Assembly: GCA_902761755.1 (NCBI GenBank)
Contig: CACWLP010000020.1
Span: forward strand, 1-64,000
Direction: 5' to 3'
Source: an uncultured Eubacteriales bacterium
Lineage (GTDB): Bacteria; Bacillota; Clostridia; Christensenellales; Aristaeellaceae
DNA: 64,000 bases
Position numbers and translations under genes: made by a program. Below are positions 1 through 8,228 of this stretch, one piece after another (position 1 is the stretch's first letter; each line of letters opens with the position of its first letter). Under the pieces are notes generated by a model that had not been told where the DNA came from, searched no databases, and saw nothing but the letters and a program-made list of their open reading frames with translations.

Positions 1-124
1 TATGACCGCTCCTCGGACCGGCAAAGCCGGTCCTGCGGATTTAAAATCGAAGGACTGCGGCCCTTCGATGCATCCCAGGGGTATTTTGTCGACAGTCTGT
101 GGCCGGGAGCTTTCGCTCCCGGCC
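1..124 (-). repeat. Dispersed structured repeat, family A, copy 1, with a flanking hairpin
   Basis: Bases 3-98 are an exact 96-base reverse-complement match to 54702-54797. Read on the minus strand, the order is: a hairpin with stem CGAAGGGC/GTCCTTCG and loop CGCA, the string AATCCGCAG, a hairpin GGACCGGC/GCCGGTCC, then CGAGGAGC. A separate 10-bp hairpin (GGCCGGGAGC, loop tttc) lies at 101-124, just after the stop codon of the SPFH gene. The element is therefore in the sense direction 3' of that gene. No T-run follows the hairpin, so I do not call it an intrinsic terminator. The copy may continue beyond the left edge. Confidence 0.85.
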
Positions 125-132
125 GTTGGCTT

Positions 133-1062
133 TTATTTAACTGTGGTTTCCTGGGGCTGAGTCTCGTTCAGGCTCAGCACCGGCAGCGCCTCCGCCGCGC
201 CGCCGCTGACGTAGGTGGGCAGCTGGCCGTTCCAGGTGTTCACCTGGGTGAAATTGATCAGCTCGGGGGTCAGGGACTGGGCGATCTGCCGGTTGGCATC
301 GGCCTCGGCTTCCGCCTTGGTGCGGATGGAGTAGGCCGCGGCGTCCGCGTCGATCTTCACCACGTTGGCCTTCGCCTCGGCGTCGATCTTCTGGCGCTCG
401 GCCTGCTGCTGGGTTTCCATGGTCTTCTGCTCCTGCTCGATCTCGGCCTGCAGCTTCCGCTGGGCGGCCACCTGCTTGGCTTCTACCGCGTCGGTGAAGG
501 CGTCGGTGAAATCCAGGTTCTCGATGGAGACGGAAATGATGTTGATCCCGTAGTGCTTCATTTCGCTCACCAGGTTATTCCGGATCTGGACAGACAGCTG
601 CTCCCGGGCGCTGACCAGGTTTTCCGCGGTGTACTTGGAAAAGACGGCCTTGGTGCTTTCCAGCATCCGGGGATACACCAGCTTGTTGAAATAATCCGTG
701 CCCACTTCCTTGAACAGGGTCATGGCGGTGGTCTTGTCGATGGCGTAGTTGATGGAGCCGATGATGTCCACCTGCTGAATGTCGCTGGAGAAGGCCTGGG
801 TGGAGAAGGGGGTCTTCTGCTCCCGGTTGTCCATGAGAATGATCTCCTGGAAGGGGCTCTTGAAGTGGAAGCCGGCCTCCAGGGTGTAATCCTCCACCTT
901 GCCGAAGGTGGTGATGATGGCGGTGTTTCCGGTGGGCACCTGCACGGTACACAGGGAGAACAGGATGATCGCCAGCACGATCAGCACGCCCGCCAGGATC
1001 AGGCCCTTGGAGGGCTTGAACGCTTTTTTAGCCGTATTGCTGTTCATGTTCACGCCGTTCAT
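133..1062 (-). CDS. SPFH/prohibitin-family membrane protein
   Basis: A 309-residue protein with one N-terminal membrane segment (about residues 20-41), an SPFH/prohibitin domain (about 42-200) and an Ala/Glu/Gln-rich coiled coil (about 195-265). This is the layout of bacterial prohibitin and HflC-like proteins, which form oligomeric rings on membranes and affect membrane-protease access or microdomain organisation. The partner is not identifiable: no ftsH or hflK gene is nearby. The gene stands alone. An extended -10 (TGC before TATACT, plus-strand 1101-1106) and a GAGGAAG ribosome site support the start. The family is clear, the precise role is not. Confidence 0.85.
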   Translation of the reverse strand: MNGVNMNSNTAKKAFKPSKGLILAGVLIVLAIILFSLCTVQVPTGNTAIITTFGKVEDYTLEAGFHFKSPFQEIILMDNREQKTPFSTQAFSSDIQQVDIIGSINYAIDKTTAMTLFKEVGTDYFNKLVYPRMLESTKAVFSKYTAENLVSAREQLSVQIRNNLVSEMKHYGINIISVSIENLDFTDAFTDAVEAKQVAAQRKLQAEIEQEQKTMETQQQAERQKIDAEAKANVVKIDADAAAYSIRTKAEAEADANRQIAQSLTPELINFTQVNTWNGQLPTYVSGGAAEALPVLSLNETQPQETTVK

Positions 1063-1189
1063 TGCTTCTTCCTCGCTTTCGTTTTCTTGGGAACGGGATC
1101 AGTATAGCACACCCGGCCCGCCGGGAAAAGAGGGCGCTTCCCAAATATACAGTTTTTCGCTTGAATTGTCAGCCCCGGTGGTTTTCCTG

Positions 1190-1218
1190 TTGCGCAAACC
1201 GGCGAATGGGTGTAAAGT
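1190..1218 (+). promoter_or_regulatory. Promoter of the esterase-YitT pair
   Basis: TTGCGC (1190-1195), a 17-base spacer and TAAAGT (1213-1218). The expected transcription start falls just after an upstream in-frame ATG at 1223, which favours the ATG at 1265 as the real start. Confidence 0.55.
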
Positions 1219-1264
1219 AAGGATGGAAAAAATCAAAACGTCACCAAAGGAGAACGATCCGGCC

Positions 1265-2083
1265 ATGGCAGACGAAAAAAATCCCTTTCCCTGGCTTGCG
1301 CAGCTGCCGCCCATCCCCCTCTGGCAGGGCGAGGCCCCCTATGCCGCCGACAGCCCCGATCAGGCCCCGCCCTCCCTGCGCCCCTTCCCGGCGGAGAACG
1401 CCCGGGGGGCCGTGGTGGTGGTGCCCGGCGGCGGATATTATATGAAGGCGGACCATGAAGGCGTGCCCATCGCGGTGCTGCTCAACAGCCAGGGCATCAG
1501 CGCCTATGTGCTGGATTACCGGGTGCACCCCTGCCACCCCTTAGCGCCGCTTTGCGACGCCCGGCGCGCGATCCGGCTGGTGCGGTCCCTGGGGTATGAA
1601 AAGGTGGCCATCCTGGGCTTTTCCGCGGGAGGGCACCTGTGCTGCTCCGCCGCCACCCATTTTGACGGCGGAAAGCCGGAGGATCCCGACCCGGTGGAGC
1701 GCTTTTCCTGCCGCCCGGACGCCTTCATTCCCTGCTATTCCGTGGTCACCTTCCGGGAGCCCTTCACCCACCTGAGCTCCCGCCAGGGGCTGCTGAGAGA
1801 GGAATGGGAAAAGGAAGAATGGCTGCATTTCTTCTCCGCCGAGGAGAACGTCGCCGCCGATACGCCCCCGGCCTTTCTCTGGCACACGGCGGAGGACGGG
1901 ACCGTGCCGGTGCAGAACAGCCTGCTCCTGGCCCGGGCCCTGGCGGATCATCAGGTGCCCTTTGAAATGCATGTGTATCCCGCGGGCGGCCACGGCATGG
2001 GCCTGGCCTCCATGTGCGCGCCGGCCGCCCAGTGGGGCGCTGAAATGTGCCGGTGGCTGCTGGAAAAGGGGTGGGGCGCATGA
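1265..2083 (+). CDS. Alpha/beta-hydrolase esterase (acetyl-xylan-esterase-like)
   Basis: A 272-residue alpha/beta hydrolase without a signal peptide. It has the oxyanion-loop sequence PGGGYY, the nucleophile elbow GFSAGGH, an acidic residue in HTAEDGTVP and the catalytic His in GGHGMG, in the order of the BD-FAE/Axe-type esterases that remove acetyl or feruloyl groups from xylan fragments. Cytoplasmic action on imported oligosaccharides is an inference. The chosen ATG has AAAGGAG 12 bases upstream; an in-frame ATG at 1223 lies nearly on the predicted transcription start. The stop overlaps the next start as ATGATG, so the two genes are coupled. Confidence 0.8.
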   Translation: MADEKNPFPWLAQLPPIPLWQGEAPYAADSPDQAPPSLRPFPAENARGAVVVVPGGGYYMKADHEGVPIAVLLNSQGISAYVLDYRVHPCHPLAPLCDARRAIRLVRSLGYEKVAILGFSAGGHLCCSAATHFDGGKPEDPDPVERFSCRPDAFIPCYSVVTFREPFTHLSSRQGLLREEWEKEEWLHFFSAEENVAADTPPAFLWHTAEDGTVPVQNSLLLARALADHQVPFEMHVYPAGGHGMGLASMCAPAAQWGAEMCRWLLEKGWGA

Positions 2084-2973
2084 TGCAGAAAACGGACCCC
2101 GCTGCCCAGGCAAAGCGCTTTTCCGCGGCCTGGTGGAAGGAAATCGGCCTGCTGAACCTGGGCACGCTGCTCATGGCCGTGGGCGTGTATTTCTTCAAAT
2201 TCCCCAATCATTTCACCACCGGCGGCGTCAGCGGCATTTCCATCCTGCTGGCCCCCTACCTGACCGGCATTTCCACCGCCATGCTGAACCTGATCCTCAA
2301 CGCGGCGCTGCTGGCGGTGGCGCTGCTGTTCCTGGGCCGGGATTTCGGCCTGCGCACGGCGTACTCCAGCCTGGTGTTCTCCCTGCTGACGCTCCTTTTT
2401 GAAAAGATCCTCCCTTTGGACGCGCCCATGACCGGCCAGCCGCTGCTGGAATTGATGTTCGCCGTGGGGATCCCGGCGGTGGGCTCCGCCATCCTGTTCC
2501 ACGTCAGCGCCTCCTCCGGGGGCACGGACATCATCGCCATGCTGATGAAGAAGTTTTCCCATATGAACATCGGCCTGGCCCTGGTGCTGGCCGACCTGGC
2601 GGTGGCCGTGAGCGCGTGCTTCGTATTCGGGATGGAAACGGGGCTGTTCTCCCTCTTCGGGCTGTTCATCAAATCCATCCTGGTGGACGAGGTGATGGAT
2701 AACCTGCGCACCTACAAGGTGTTCCAGATCATCACCGACGACCCCGATCCCATCTGCGACTACATCATGAACCGCCTGCACCACAGCGCCACCGTCACCG
2801 AAGGCAAGGGCGCCTTTTCCCACAGGCCCCATACCATCCTCATGACCGTGGTGAACCGTTCCCAGGCCATCCGGCTGCAGATGTTCGTCCGCTCCACCGA
2901 CCCTCATTCCTTCATCACCATCACCTCCTCCAGCGAGATCATCGGCAAGGGCTTCCGGGGCATGAGCGAATAA
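2080..2973 (+). CDS. YitT-family membrane protein with DUF2179 domain
   Basis: A 297-residue protein with about five or six membrane segments in its first 200 residues (YitT membrane region) and a soluble C-terminal DUF2179 domain (about 215-295). This pairing is common in Firmicutes; the function is unknown. The start ATG overlaps the esterase stop, and an ATG at 2083 is equally possible. The gene ends before a bidirectional terminator. No catalytic motif is visible. Confidence 0.85.
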   Translation: MMQKTDPAAQAKRFSAAWWKEIGLLNLGTLLMAVGVYFFKFPNHFTTGGVSGISILLAPYLTGISTAMLNLILNAALLAVALLFLGRDFGLRTAYSSLVFSLLTLLFEKILPLDAPMTGQPLLELMFAVGIPAVGSAILFHVSASSGGTDIIAMLMKKFSHMNIGLALVLADLAVAVSACFVFGMETGLFSLFGLFIKSILVDEVMDNLRTYKVFQIITDDPDPICDYIMNRLHHSATVTEGKGAFSHRPHTILMTVVNRSQAIRLQMFVRSTDPHSFITITSSSEIIGKGFRGMSE

Positions 2974-3020
2974 CGCTTTTCTGCTTTCTCCCGGCGGCGC
3001 AAAGAAAGAATCTGCACAGC

Positions 3021-3068
3021 AAAAAAACGGCTCCGTCCTGCATGCGGCACGGACGGAGCCGGTTTTTT
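3021..3068. terminator. Bidirectional intrinsic terminator
   Basis: A 10-bp stem GGCTCCGTCC/GGACGGAGCC (3029-3060) with an 11-base loop, an A-run before it and a T-run after it. It can end the YitT operon on the plus strand and the VanX gene on the minus strand. Confidence 0.9.
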
Positions 3069-3079
3069 CCTGTTTGCGC

Positions 3080-3841
3080 TCAATTCGCCTTTACGGAATC
3101 CACGCTCACCGGGAAGGTAAAGTACGTGTCGGCATAAGGCTCGTTTTCCAGGGTAAAATGCCACCATTCCTCCGCCAGCGGCTTAAAGCCGTGGCGGATC
3201 ATGGCTTCCCGCAGGATCATGCGGTTCCGGTACTGTTCCTCCGTGATCCCCTGATAATCCGGATGGCTCAGCTCCCCGAAATAATCGAAGGTGCCGCCCA
3301 TGTCCACTTCCTTTTCCGCGGTCATGTCAAACAGCGTCAGGTCCACCGTGCTGCCCCGGCTGTGGCCGGAATGCTCGGCAATGTAGCCCAGGGGGAACAG
3401 CACGTCCTTCTCCAATTCCGGATAGAAATACGGCTTCATGCGCACGTCCTCAAAATCCAGGGCCCAGCGCATGAAATGGGACACCGCCTTCTGGGGCCGG
3501 TACGCATCGAAGATCTTCAGCCGGTACCCCTGGGCGATCACGTCGTCGCTGACGGCCTTCAGGGCCTCCGCCGCTTCCCGGGTCAGCAGCGCCACGGGCT
3601 GCTCATAGCCGTCGATCCTGTCGCCCACGAAATTGTATGTGGAATAGTAGCGGATCTCCAGGATCGCATCCGGCACCGCATCCGTCAGCAGCACGAAATC
3701 CGAGGCGTCGTCCGAGAGCTTCACGCCGTCCTCCTGTTCGTTCTGCGGTGCGTCTTCCGCTTTCGCCGCTTCCTCGCCCAGCGCCGATACGCACATCCAG
3801 CACAGGCACAGCGCCAGCAATCCGGCCAGCAGTTTTTTCAT
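3080..3841 (-). CDS. VanX-like D-Ala-D-Ala dipeptidase (peptidase M15), exported
   Basis: A 253-residue exported protein with a signal peptide (about residues 1-22, Ala-Leu-rich, ending ALGEE). The M15D motif SGHSRGSTVD supplies the zinc His and Asp, and EEWWHF supplies the catalytic Glu and third zinc ligand. An Arg/Tyr pair in FDAYRPQ also fits VanX/DdpX. The family cleaves D-Ala-D-Ala or related peptidoglycan dipeptides. No vanH, vanA or VanRS genes lie nearby, so a wall-recycling role is more likely than glycopeptide resistance. The start at 3841 is preceded by AAGGAGGA; an ATG at 3862 would place that Shine-Dalgarno sequence inside the gene. Confidence 0.85.
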   Translation of the reverse strand: MKKLLAGLLALCLCWMCVSALGEEAAKAEDAPQNEQEDGVKLSDDASDFVLLTDAVPDAILEIRYYSTYNFVGDRIDGYEQPVALLTREAAEALKAVSDDVIAQGYRLKIFDAYRPQKAVSHFMRWALDFEDVRMKPYFYPELEKDVLFPLGYIAEHSGHSRGSTVDLTLFDMTAEKEVDMGGTFDYFGELSHPDYQGITEEQYRNRMILREAMIRHGFKPLAEEWWHFTLENEPYADTYFTFPVSVDSVKAN

Positions 3842-3918
3842 TTTTTCTTCCTCCTTGCCCATGATCGGCAGATATGCTGCAGCCGGGAAAGCCTGATCCC
3901 CGGCTTTTTGACAGCGCG

Positions 3919-5145
3919 TCAGTATCCCGGCACGTTTTCAAAGAAATCGTTCTGGTTTACGTCCTCGCCCACGGCGGAGTACGCCAGGCCGAAGCGGTAG
4001 CAGCTGTACTTGCTTTCCCGGGGCTCCACCTTGAAATACTCGAACTTGCCGGTGTCCGCGTTCTTCTGCCCGGATTCGTGCTGGGATACGTGCATGCCGT
4101 AGGCGATTTCCGCCATCTCATAGCCCGTTTTCCCGCCGAAGTAATCCATGGGCTTATCCCAATCCATTTCGATGGGATTGTCCCTGTACAGATGCAGATA
4201 CAGCTTCTTCGCCTGCCAGACGCCGTATTCCTCCGCGCTTTCGGGGAAAACCGCGCTGTCCGCCGCCCGGGTGATGCAGTTGAGCAGGGAATCGGCGCAG
4301 ACGCGATGGGCGCCGTGGCCGTATTCGCCGTCCACGTCGTGGCTCACCACCACCTCCGGCTTATACCGGCGCAGCAGCGTCACCACCCATCGGTCGATAT
4401 TGGCTTTGCCCCATTCGGCGTAGGCGGTGCTCAGCTGCCTGGAATACTTGTCCCAGAACCCGCCGAACACCGGGTAGGTCCTGACGCCCATTTCCCACAG
4501 GCCGTTGAGCAGCTCGCTGCGGCGCATTTCCGTGGATTTGGAATTGGTGCCGCAGGTCAGGTACGCCACCACCACCTGCATCTGCCTTTCCCCGGCGTAG
4601 TATGGGATGGTGCCGCCGAAAAAGAGGATCTCATCGTCGGGATGGCCGGTGAGCACCAGCAGGTCCGCCTTCTCCGGGGCGGGCTGCCATTGCTGCACCC
4701 AGCCGGGCACCTCCCCTTCCCCGAAGGCGAAAAACTCGGTGATGTTGAAAATGATGGACTTCTCCACCTGGGGCTTGATGCGGATGGTCTTTTCCCCATC
4801 CGGCAGGGGCGCGTATTCATGGGCGTACGCCCCCGGGCTTTCATACACCGTCACCCATTGCCCGCCGTGCCTGGCCTGGATCTCCCAGGGATACAGCTTG
4901 GTGCCGAAGCAGACGTACACGCCGTACATGGGCGTAGGCGACTCCACCTCCACCCACGGGTTCCGCGCCGGTTCGGTAATATTGGGCGTGGCCCAGTCCC
5001 GGTCGGTCATGCGCTCCACCTTGAAGGCCCTGGGGCTGATGGTAAAGGTGCACTGCGCGGTGATTTCCTGCGCCTCCTCCCCGTAAGCGGGAACGGAAAG
5101 CAGCAGGGCCGTGAGCGCAAAGACGAGCAGCCAGCGGTATTTCAT
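3919..5145 (-). CDS. Exported PIG-L/LmbE-family deacetylase
   Basis: A 408-residue protein with a signal peptide (about 1-22), an N-terminal beta-rich region (about 30-145, perhaps discoidin-like) and a PIG-L deacetylase domain from about 155. The zinc motif GHPDDE and the later SHDVDGEYGHGAHR are present, so the active site looks complete. The family removes N-acetyl groups from sugars such as GlcNAc conjugates. An extracellular glycan or wall substrate is inferred from the signal peptide. The gene precedes the VanX-like gene by 77 bases on the same strand, so they may be co-transcribed. GGAGG lies upstream of the start. Confidence 0.85.
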   Translation of the reverse strand: MKYRWLLVFALTALLLSVPAYGEEAQEITAQCTFTISPRAFKVERMTDRDWATPNITEPARNPWVEVESPTPMYGVYVCFGTKLYPWEIQARHGGQWVTVYESPGAYAHEYAPLPDGEKTIRIKPQVEKSIIFNITEFFAFGEGEVPGWVQQWQPAPEKADLLVLTGHPDDEILFFGGTIPYYAGERQMQVVVAYLTCGTNSKSTEMRRSELLNGLWEMGVRTYPVFGGFWDKYSRQLSTAYAEWGKANIDRWVVTLLRRYKPEVVVSHDVDGEYGHGAHRVCADSLLNCITRAADSAVFPESAEEYGVWQAKKLYLHLYRDNPIEMDWDKPMDYFGGKTGYEMAEIAYGMHVSQHESGQKNADTGKFEYFKVEPRESKYSCYRFGLAYSAVGEDVNQNDFFENVPGY

Positions 5146-5174
5146 TCTTTGATCCTCCGAAAAGCGATTCCCTG

Positions 5175-5209
5175 AAAAAAGCCTGCCGCGCCGGATGGGC
5201 GCAGCAGGC
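5175..5209 (-). terminator. Intrinsic terminator of ispH-rpsA
   Basis: Read on the minus strand: a 12-bp stem (GCCTGC-T-GCGCC with GGCGC-G-GCAGGC, one wobble), loop CATC, followed by TTTTTT. It starts about 15 bases after the ispH-rpsA stop codon. Confidence 0.9.
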
Positions 5210-5223
5210 GTAAACCATTTTTC

Positions 5224-7338
5224 TTATTCGGCGTCGGCAGGCGCTTCCTCGGCGGGAGCAGCCTCTTCCACAGGCGCTTCCTCAACGGGAGCTTCCTCAG
5301 CGGGGGCTTCCGCATAGGCGCCGGCAGCGGCCATGGCTTCCTTGATGCTCAGGCTGATGCGCTTGGCCTCGGGATCCACCGCCAGCACCTTCACCAGCAC
5401 GGGCTGGCCCACCTGCAGCACGTCTTCCACCTTCTCGATCCGGGTGGGGGCGCACTGGGAAATATGCACCAGGCCGTCCACGCCGGGCTCCAGCTCGATG
5501 AACGCGCCGAAGGGACGGATGCGCACCACATTGCGCTCCAGCACGGTGCCGACGGGGTACTTTTCTTCGATGTTGTCCCAGGGCTTGGGCTGCAGCTGCT
5601 TGTAACCCAGCTGGATGCGTTCCCGCTCCCGATCCAGGGACAGGATCTTCACTTCCACTTCCTGGTTGATGCTCAGCACGTCGCTGGGATGGCCCACGCG
5701 GCTCCAGGCCATATCGGTGATATGGATCAGGCCGTCCACGCCGCCCAGGTCCACAAACGCGCCGAAATCGGCGAACCGGCGCACGATGCCCTTCACCACG
5801 GCGCCTTCTTCCAGGCGATCCCACGCGGCGGCCTTCTTGGCGGCGGATTCTTCGGCGATGACCTGCTTGCGGCTGGCCACGATGCGCTTCTTCTGCTTAT
5901 CCACGTCGATGATCTTCAGCTTCATGTTCTGGCCCACGAACTGATCGATCTTTTCCACGTAGCGGGGCGCCAGCTGGGACGCGGGCACGAAGGCGCGGAT
6001 GCCGCCCTCCACCTGAGCCAGCAGGCCGCCCTTGACGGCTTCCTTGCCCACGGCGTCCACATATTCGTTGTTCTCATACTTTTCCATCAGCGCATCCCAC
6101 ACCTTGCGGTTGACGATGTTGCGCTGGGAAAGCAGGACGTTGCCTTCGCCGTCGTTGACCTTGACGACCTCGACCTCGATTTCGTCACCGAGCTTCACGT
6201 CCTTTTCCACCATGTCGGAGCGCTTGATCAGCCCATCGGACTTGTAGCCGATGTTGACGCACACTTCGTCATCGGAGATCTGCACCACGGTGCCGGTGAC
6301 GGTCTGGCCCGGGCGGATGCGAACCACGGTCTTTTCAATGTCCTCCATGGTCAGGGCCTGGCTGTCGCCGGCTTCCTGGGGCTCCGCAGCGGCGGGGGCT
6401 TCCTGCACTTCCGGGGTTTCCGGGGCGGCGGGAGCTTCCTGCTCAGCGGGGGCATTGGTGACGGGTTCCTGGGGTTCCTGGTCGATGTGTTCCATGTCGT
6501 TCATGCGTGTGACAACCTCCTTAAATGACCAATCCGGTGTGGATGCGCCGGCGGCTATTCCTATGTGATGTTTGTGGATATTTGCAAAGTGCGGCGGAAT
6601 TTCCTCCGCACGTTCCACCAGAATCGTCCGCGGGCAGATCGCCCGGCAGATCTCATACAGCTTGCGGGTGTTGGCGCTGTTTTTTCCGCCCACCACCACC
6701 ATGGCGTCCATTTCCCGGGCCAGCTCCCGGGCCTCCGTCTGGCGGTTGCGGGTGGCGGGGCAGATGGTGCACCGGACGCTGAGGCGCGGGATCTTTTCCC
6801 GCAGGATCTGCGTGATGCGCTCCCAGGCTTCCATGGAAAACGTGGTCTGGGATACGGCCAGGGCCTCCTCCATGGGCGGCAGCGCCGCGGCCTCTTCCTC
6901 CGTGCCCACGATGTGGCACTCCCCGGGGCACCAGCCCGCCGTGCCCTGCACCTCGGGATGCTCCGGCTCTCCCACCAGGATCACCGGCACGCCCTTTTCG
7001 CCGCTTTCCCGGACGATCCGGTGCAGCGCCCGGACCGACGCGCAGGTGCAGTCCCGGACGATCAGGCCCCTTTCGCGGCACTTTGTTTCCACCTCCGGGG
7101 CCACCCCGTGGCTCCGCAGAAGGATCATGGCGCCGCTTTCCGCGTCCTCCAGCCGGTCGATGGGGATCACGCCTTCCCGGCGCAGCGCCTCCACCGCCTC
7201 GGGATTATGGATCACCGCGCCCAGGGAATAACACCTGAGCCCTTTCTCCCGGGCTTCCCCCGCCGCGGCGTGGGCTTCCTCCACGGCCTTGCGCACTCCG
7301 GCGCAATACCCGGCGTACCGCGCGATCTTACACGGCAC
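5224..7338 (-). CDS. ispH-rpsA: IspH (HMBPP reductase)-ribosomal protein S1 fusion
   Basis: A fusion of about 704 residues. The N-terminal ~285 residues are 4-hydroxy-3-methylbut-2-enyl diphosphate reductase, the last step of the MEP isoprenoid pathway. The three iron-sulfur cysteines are visible in AGYCAGV, DCTCASV and CTICPATRNRQ, along with RSHGV, HPEVQG and TTFSM. A Pro/Ala/Glu linker (about 290-340) joins four S1 RNA-binding repeats and a Glu/Ala/Pro-rich tail. S1 proteins bind mRNA on the ribosome. The same fusion is known in Clostridia; why the two are joined is unclear. I prefer the GTG at 7338, which gives an IspH-like N-terminus and has GGGTGG upstream; a TTG at 7356 is the alternative. 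No cmk gene precedes it. Confidence 0.93.
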   Translation of the reverse strand: MPCKIARYAGYCAGVRKAVEEAHAAAGEAREKGLRCYSLGAVIHNPEAVEALRREGVIPIDRLEDAESGAMILLRSHGVAPEVETKCRERGLIVRDCTCASVRALHRIVRESGEKGVPVILVGEPEHPEVQGTAGWCPGECHIVGTEEEAAALPPMEEALAVSQTTFSMEAWERITQILREKIPRLSVRCTICPATRNRQTEARELAREMDAMVVVGGKNSANTRKLYEICRAICPRTILVERAEEIPPHFANIHKHHIGIAAGASTPDWSFKEVVTRMNDMEHIDQEPQEPVTNAPAEQEAPAAPETPEVQEAPAAAEPQEAGDSQALTMEDIEKTVVRIRPGQTVTGTVVQISDDEVCVNIGYKSDGLIKRSDMVEKDVKLGDEIEVEVVKVNDGEGNVLLSQRNIVNRKVWDALMEKYENNEYVDAVGKEAVKGGLLAQVEGGIRAFVPASQLAPRYVEKIDQFVGQNMKLKIIDVDKQKKRIVASRKQVIAEESAAKKAAAWDRLEEGAVVKGIVRRFADFGAFVDLGGVDGLIHITDMAWSRVGHPSDVLSINQEVEVKILSLDRERERIQLGYKQLQPKPWDNIEEKYPVGTVLERNVVRIRPFGAFIELEPGVDGLVHISQCAPTRIEKVEDVLQVGQPVLVKVLAVDPEAKRISLSIKEAMAAAGAYAEAPAEEAPVEEAPVEEAAPAEEAPADAE

Positions 7339-7480
7339 CGGAACACCACCCCACAATACGAGCGAATATAATAGGCTTCGCCGTATATCCTGTTTTTCCT
7401 GCCGGTGTGAAAAAAATATTTAAATTTTTTTGCAGGAATTTACAGATCCGCTTTTTTCCGGCCGTCCGCACGAAAAAAGG

Positions 7481-7748
7481 GGATGTTGCGTAAAGCCAAT
7501 CTGCAACTTCCTCTTTGTTTACAGGGATATTGGTTCTCATAAAAAAATGAGCAACAGCGAATACCGGGAAATCGAAGAACCCCGGGGTGGTTTGGAGGGG
7601 CCGCAGCCCCTCCAAGTGTAATCCGCAGCAGCGACCTGTGCGCTGCGAGGAGCATTTGGAGTCCCGCAGGGACGAGAGGAAAAGGCGTTTCTGTCGATCA
7701 AATGGAGGATCCATTTGATCGAAGGGGCTGTGCAACAGCCCCTTGTTT
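7481..7748 (+). repeat. Dispersed structured repeat, family B, copy 1
   Basis: A 268-base copy of an element also found at 21681-21987 and 47760-48013. It opens with a hairpin (GGATGTTGC with GCAACTTCC, one mismatch). It then has GGAGGGGC-CGCA-GCCCCTCC (7594-7613), AATCCGCAG, a CAGCG/CGCTG hairpin and CGAGGAGC. It closes with a 13-bp palindromic stem (TCGATCAAATGGA and its complement) and the hairpin AAGGGGCTGT/ACAGCCCCTT. It lacks the GCAGAGCATGCC module of copies 2 and 3. Unlike the other copies it sits between two minus-strand genes and is antisense to them. The stretch 7339-7480 before it holds only AT-rich sequence with no clear gene. Confidence 0.9.
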
Positions 7749-7758
7749 CAGGCTCGCG

Positions 7759-8178
7759 TCATGCGGATTTCGCTTTGGGCTCCATCCCGGCGCGCAGCAT
7801 GCCGGTCAGGCCGCCCGCCGCCGCGCCCATTCCCAGATCCAGGGCGTAGGCCAACGGCTCGAACCGCTGGCCGGACAGCAGCGCGTACAGCAGCACGCCC
7901 AGGCCCATGTACGCCAGGCCCACGCCGATCCCCCGGCGGGGCCCCGCGCTCTCTCCCCGGGGCACCGCCGCGCAGGCGCCCGCCGCCACGGCCCCGGCTT
8001 TGATCAGCTGATTGACGATGCGCACGAAGCGATCCTCCATATCGGTGAGGGCGATGACCACCGCAAACAGGCAAACCGCCGCCGCCGTCACCGCCACCGC
8101 CGTCAGGACCCCCCGGGCCAGGGCCGTCCTTCCTTTGTCCGCGCTTTTTTTCCGTCTGCGCGCCGTATACTGCGTCAT
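7759..8178 (-). CDS. TIGR04086-type small membrane protein
   Basis: A 139-residue protein with a basic N-terminus (RRRKKS) and about four hydrophobic segments (about residues 22-45, 55-75, 85-103, 112-130). Length and pattern fit the TIGR04086/DUF3792 membrane proteins of clostridia, whose function is unknown. The match rests on pattern only. GGGAGG lies 8 bases before the ATG. It is 50 bases downstream of cca on the same strand and may share its transcript. Confidence 0.6.
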   Translation of the reverse strand: MTQYTARRRKKSADKGRTALARGVLTAVAVTAAAVCLFAVVIALTDMEDRFVRIVNQLIKAGAVAAGACAAVPRGESAGPRRGIGVGLAYMGLGVLLYALLSGQRFEPLAYALDLGMGAAAGGLTGMLRAGMEPKAKSA

Positions 8179-8228
8179 GCTTTACGCCTCCCGCCGTTTT
8201 TTCTATGGATATGCGGCGGGCGGCGCCT

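Noticed and set aside
899-1264. Longer N-terminus for the esterase, up to 122 residues more
   Set aside because: It overlaps the SPFH gene and its promoter; a promoter and ribosome site support the ATG at 1265.
3080-3841. VanX as part of a glycopeptide-resistance cluster
   Set aside because: No vanH, ligase or two-component genes lie nearby; an M15 wall peptidase alone is common.
3881-3909. Hairpin AGCCGGG/CCCGGCT followed by Ts between the PIG-L and VanX genes
   Set aside because: The T-run is on the plus strand, while both genes run on the minus strand, so it cannot terminate them.
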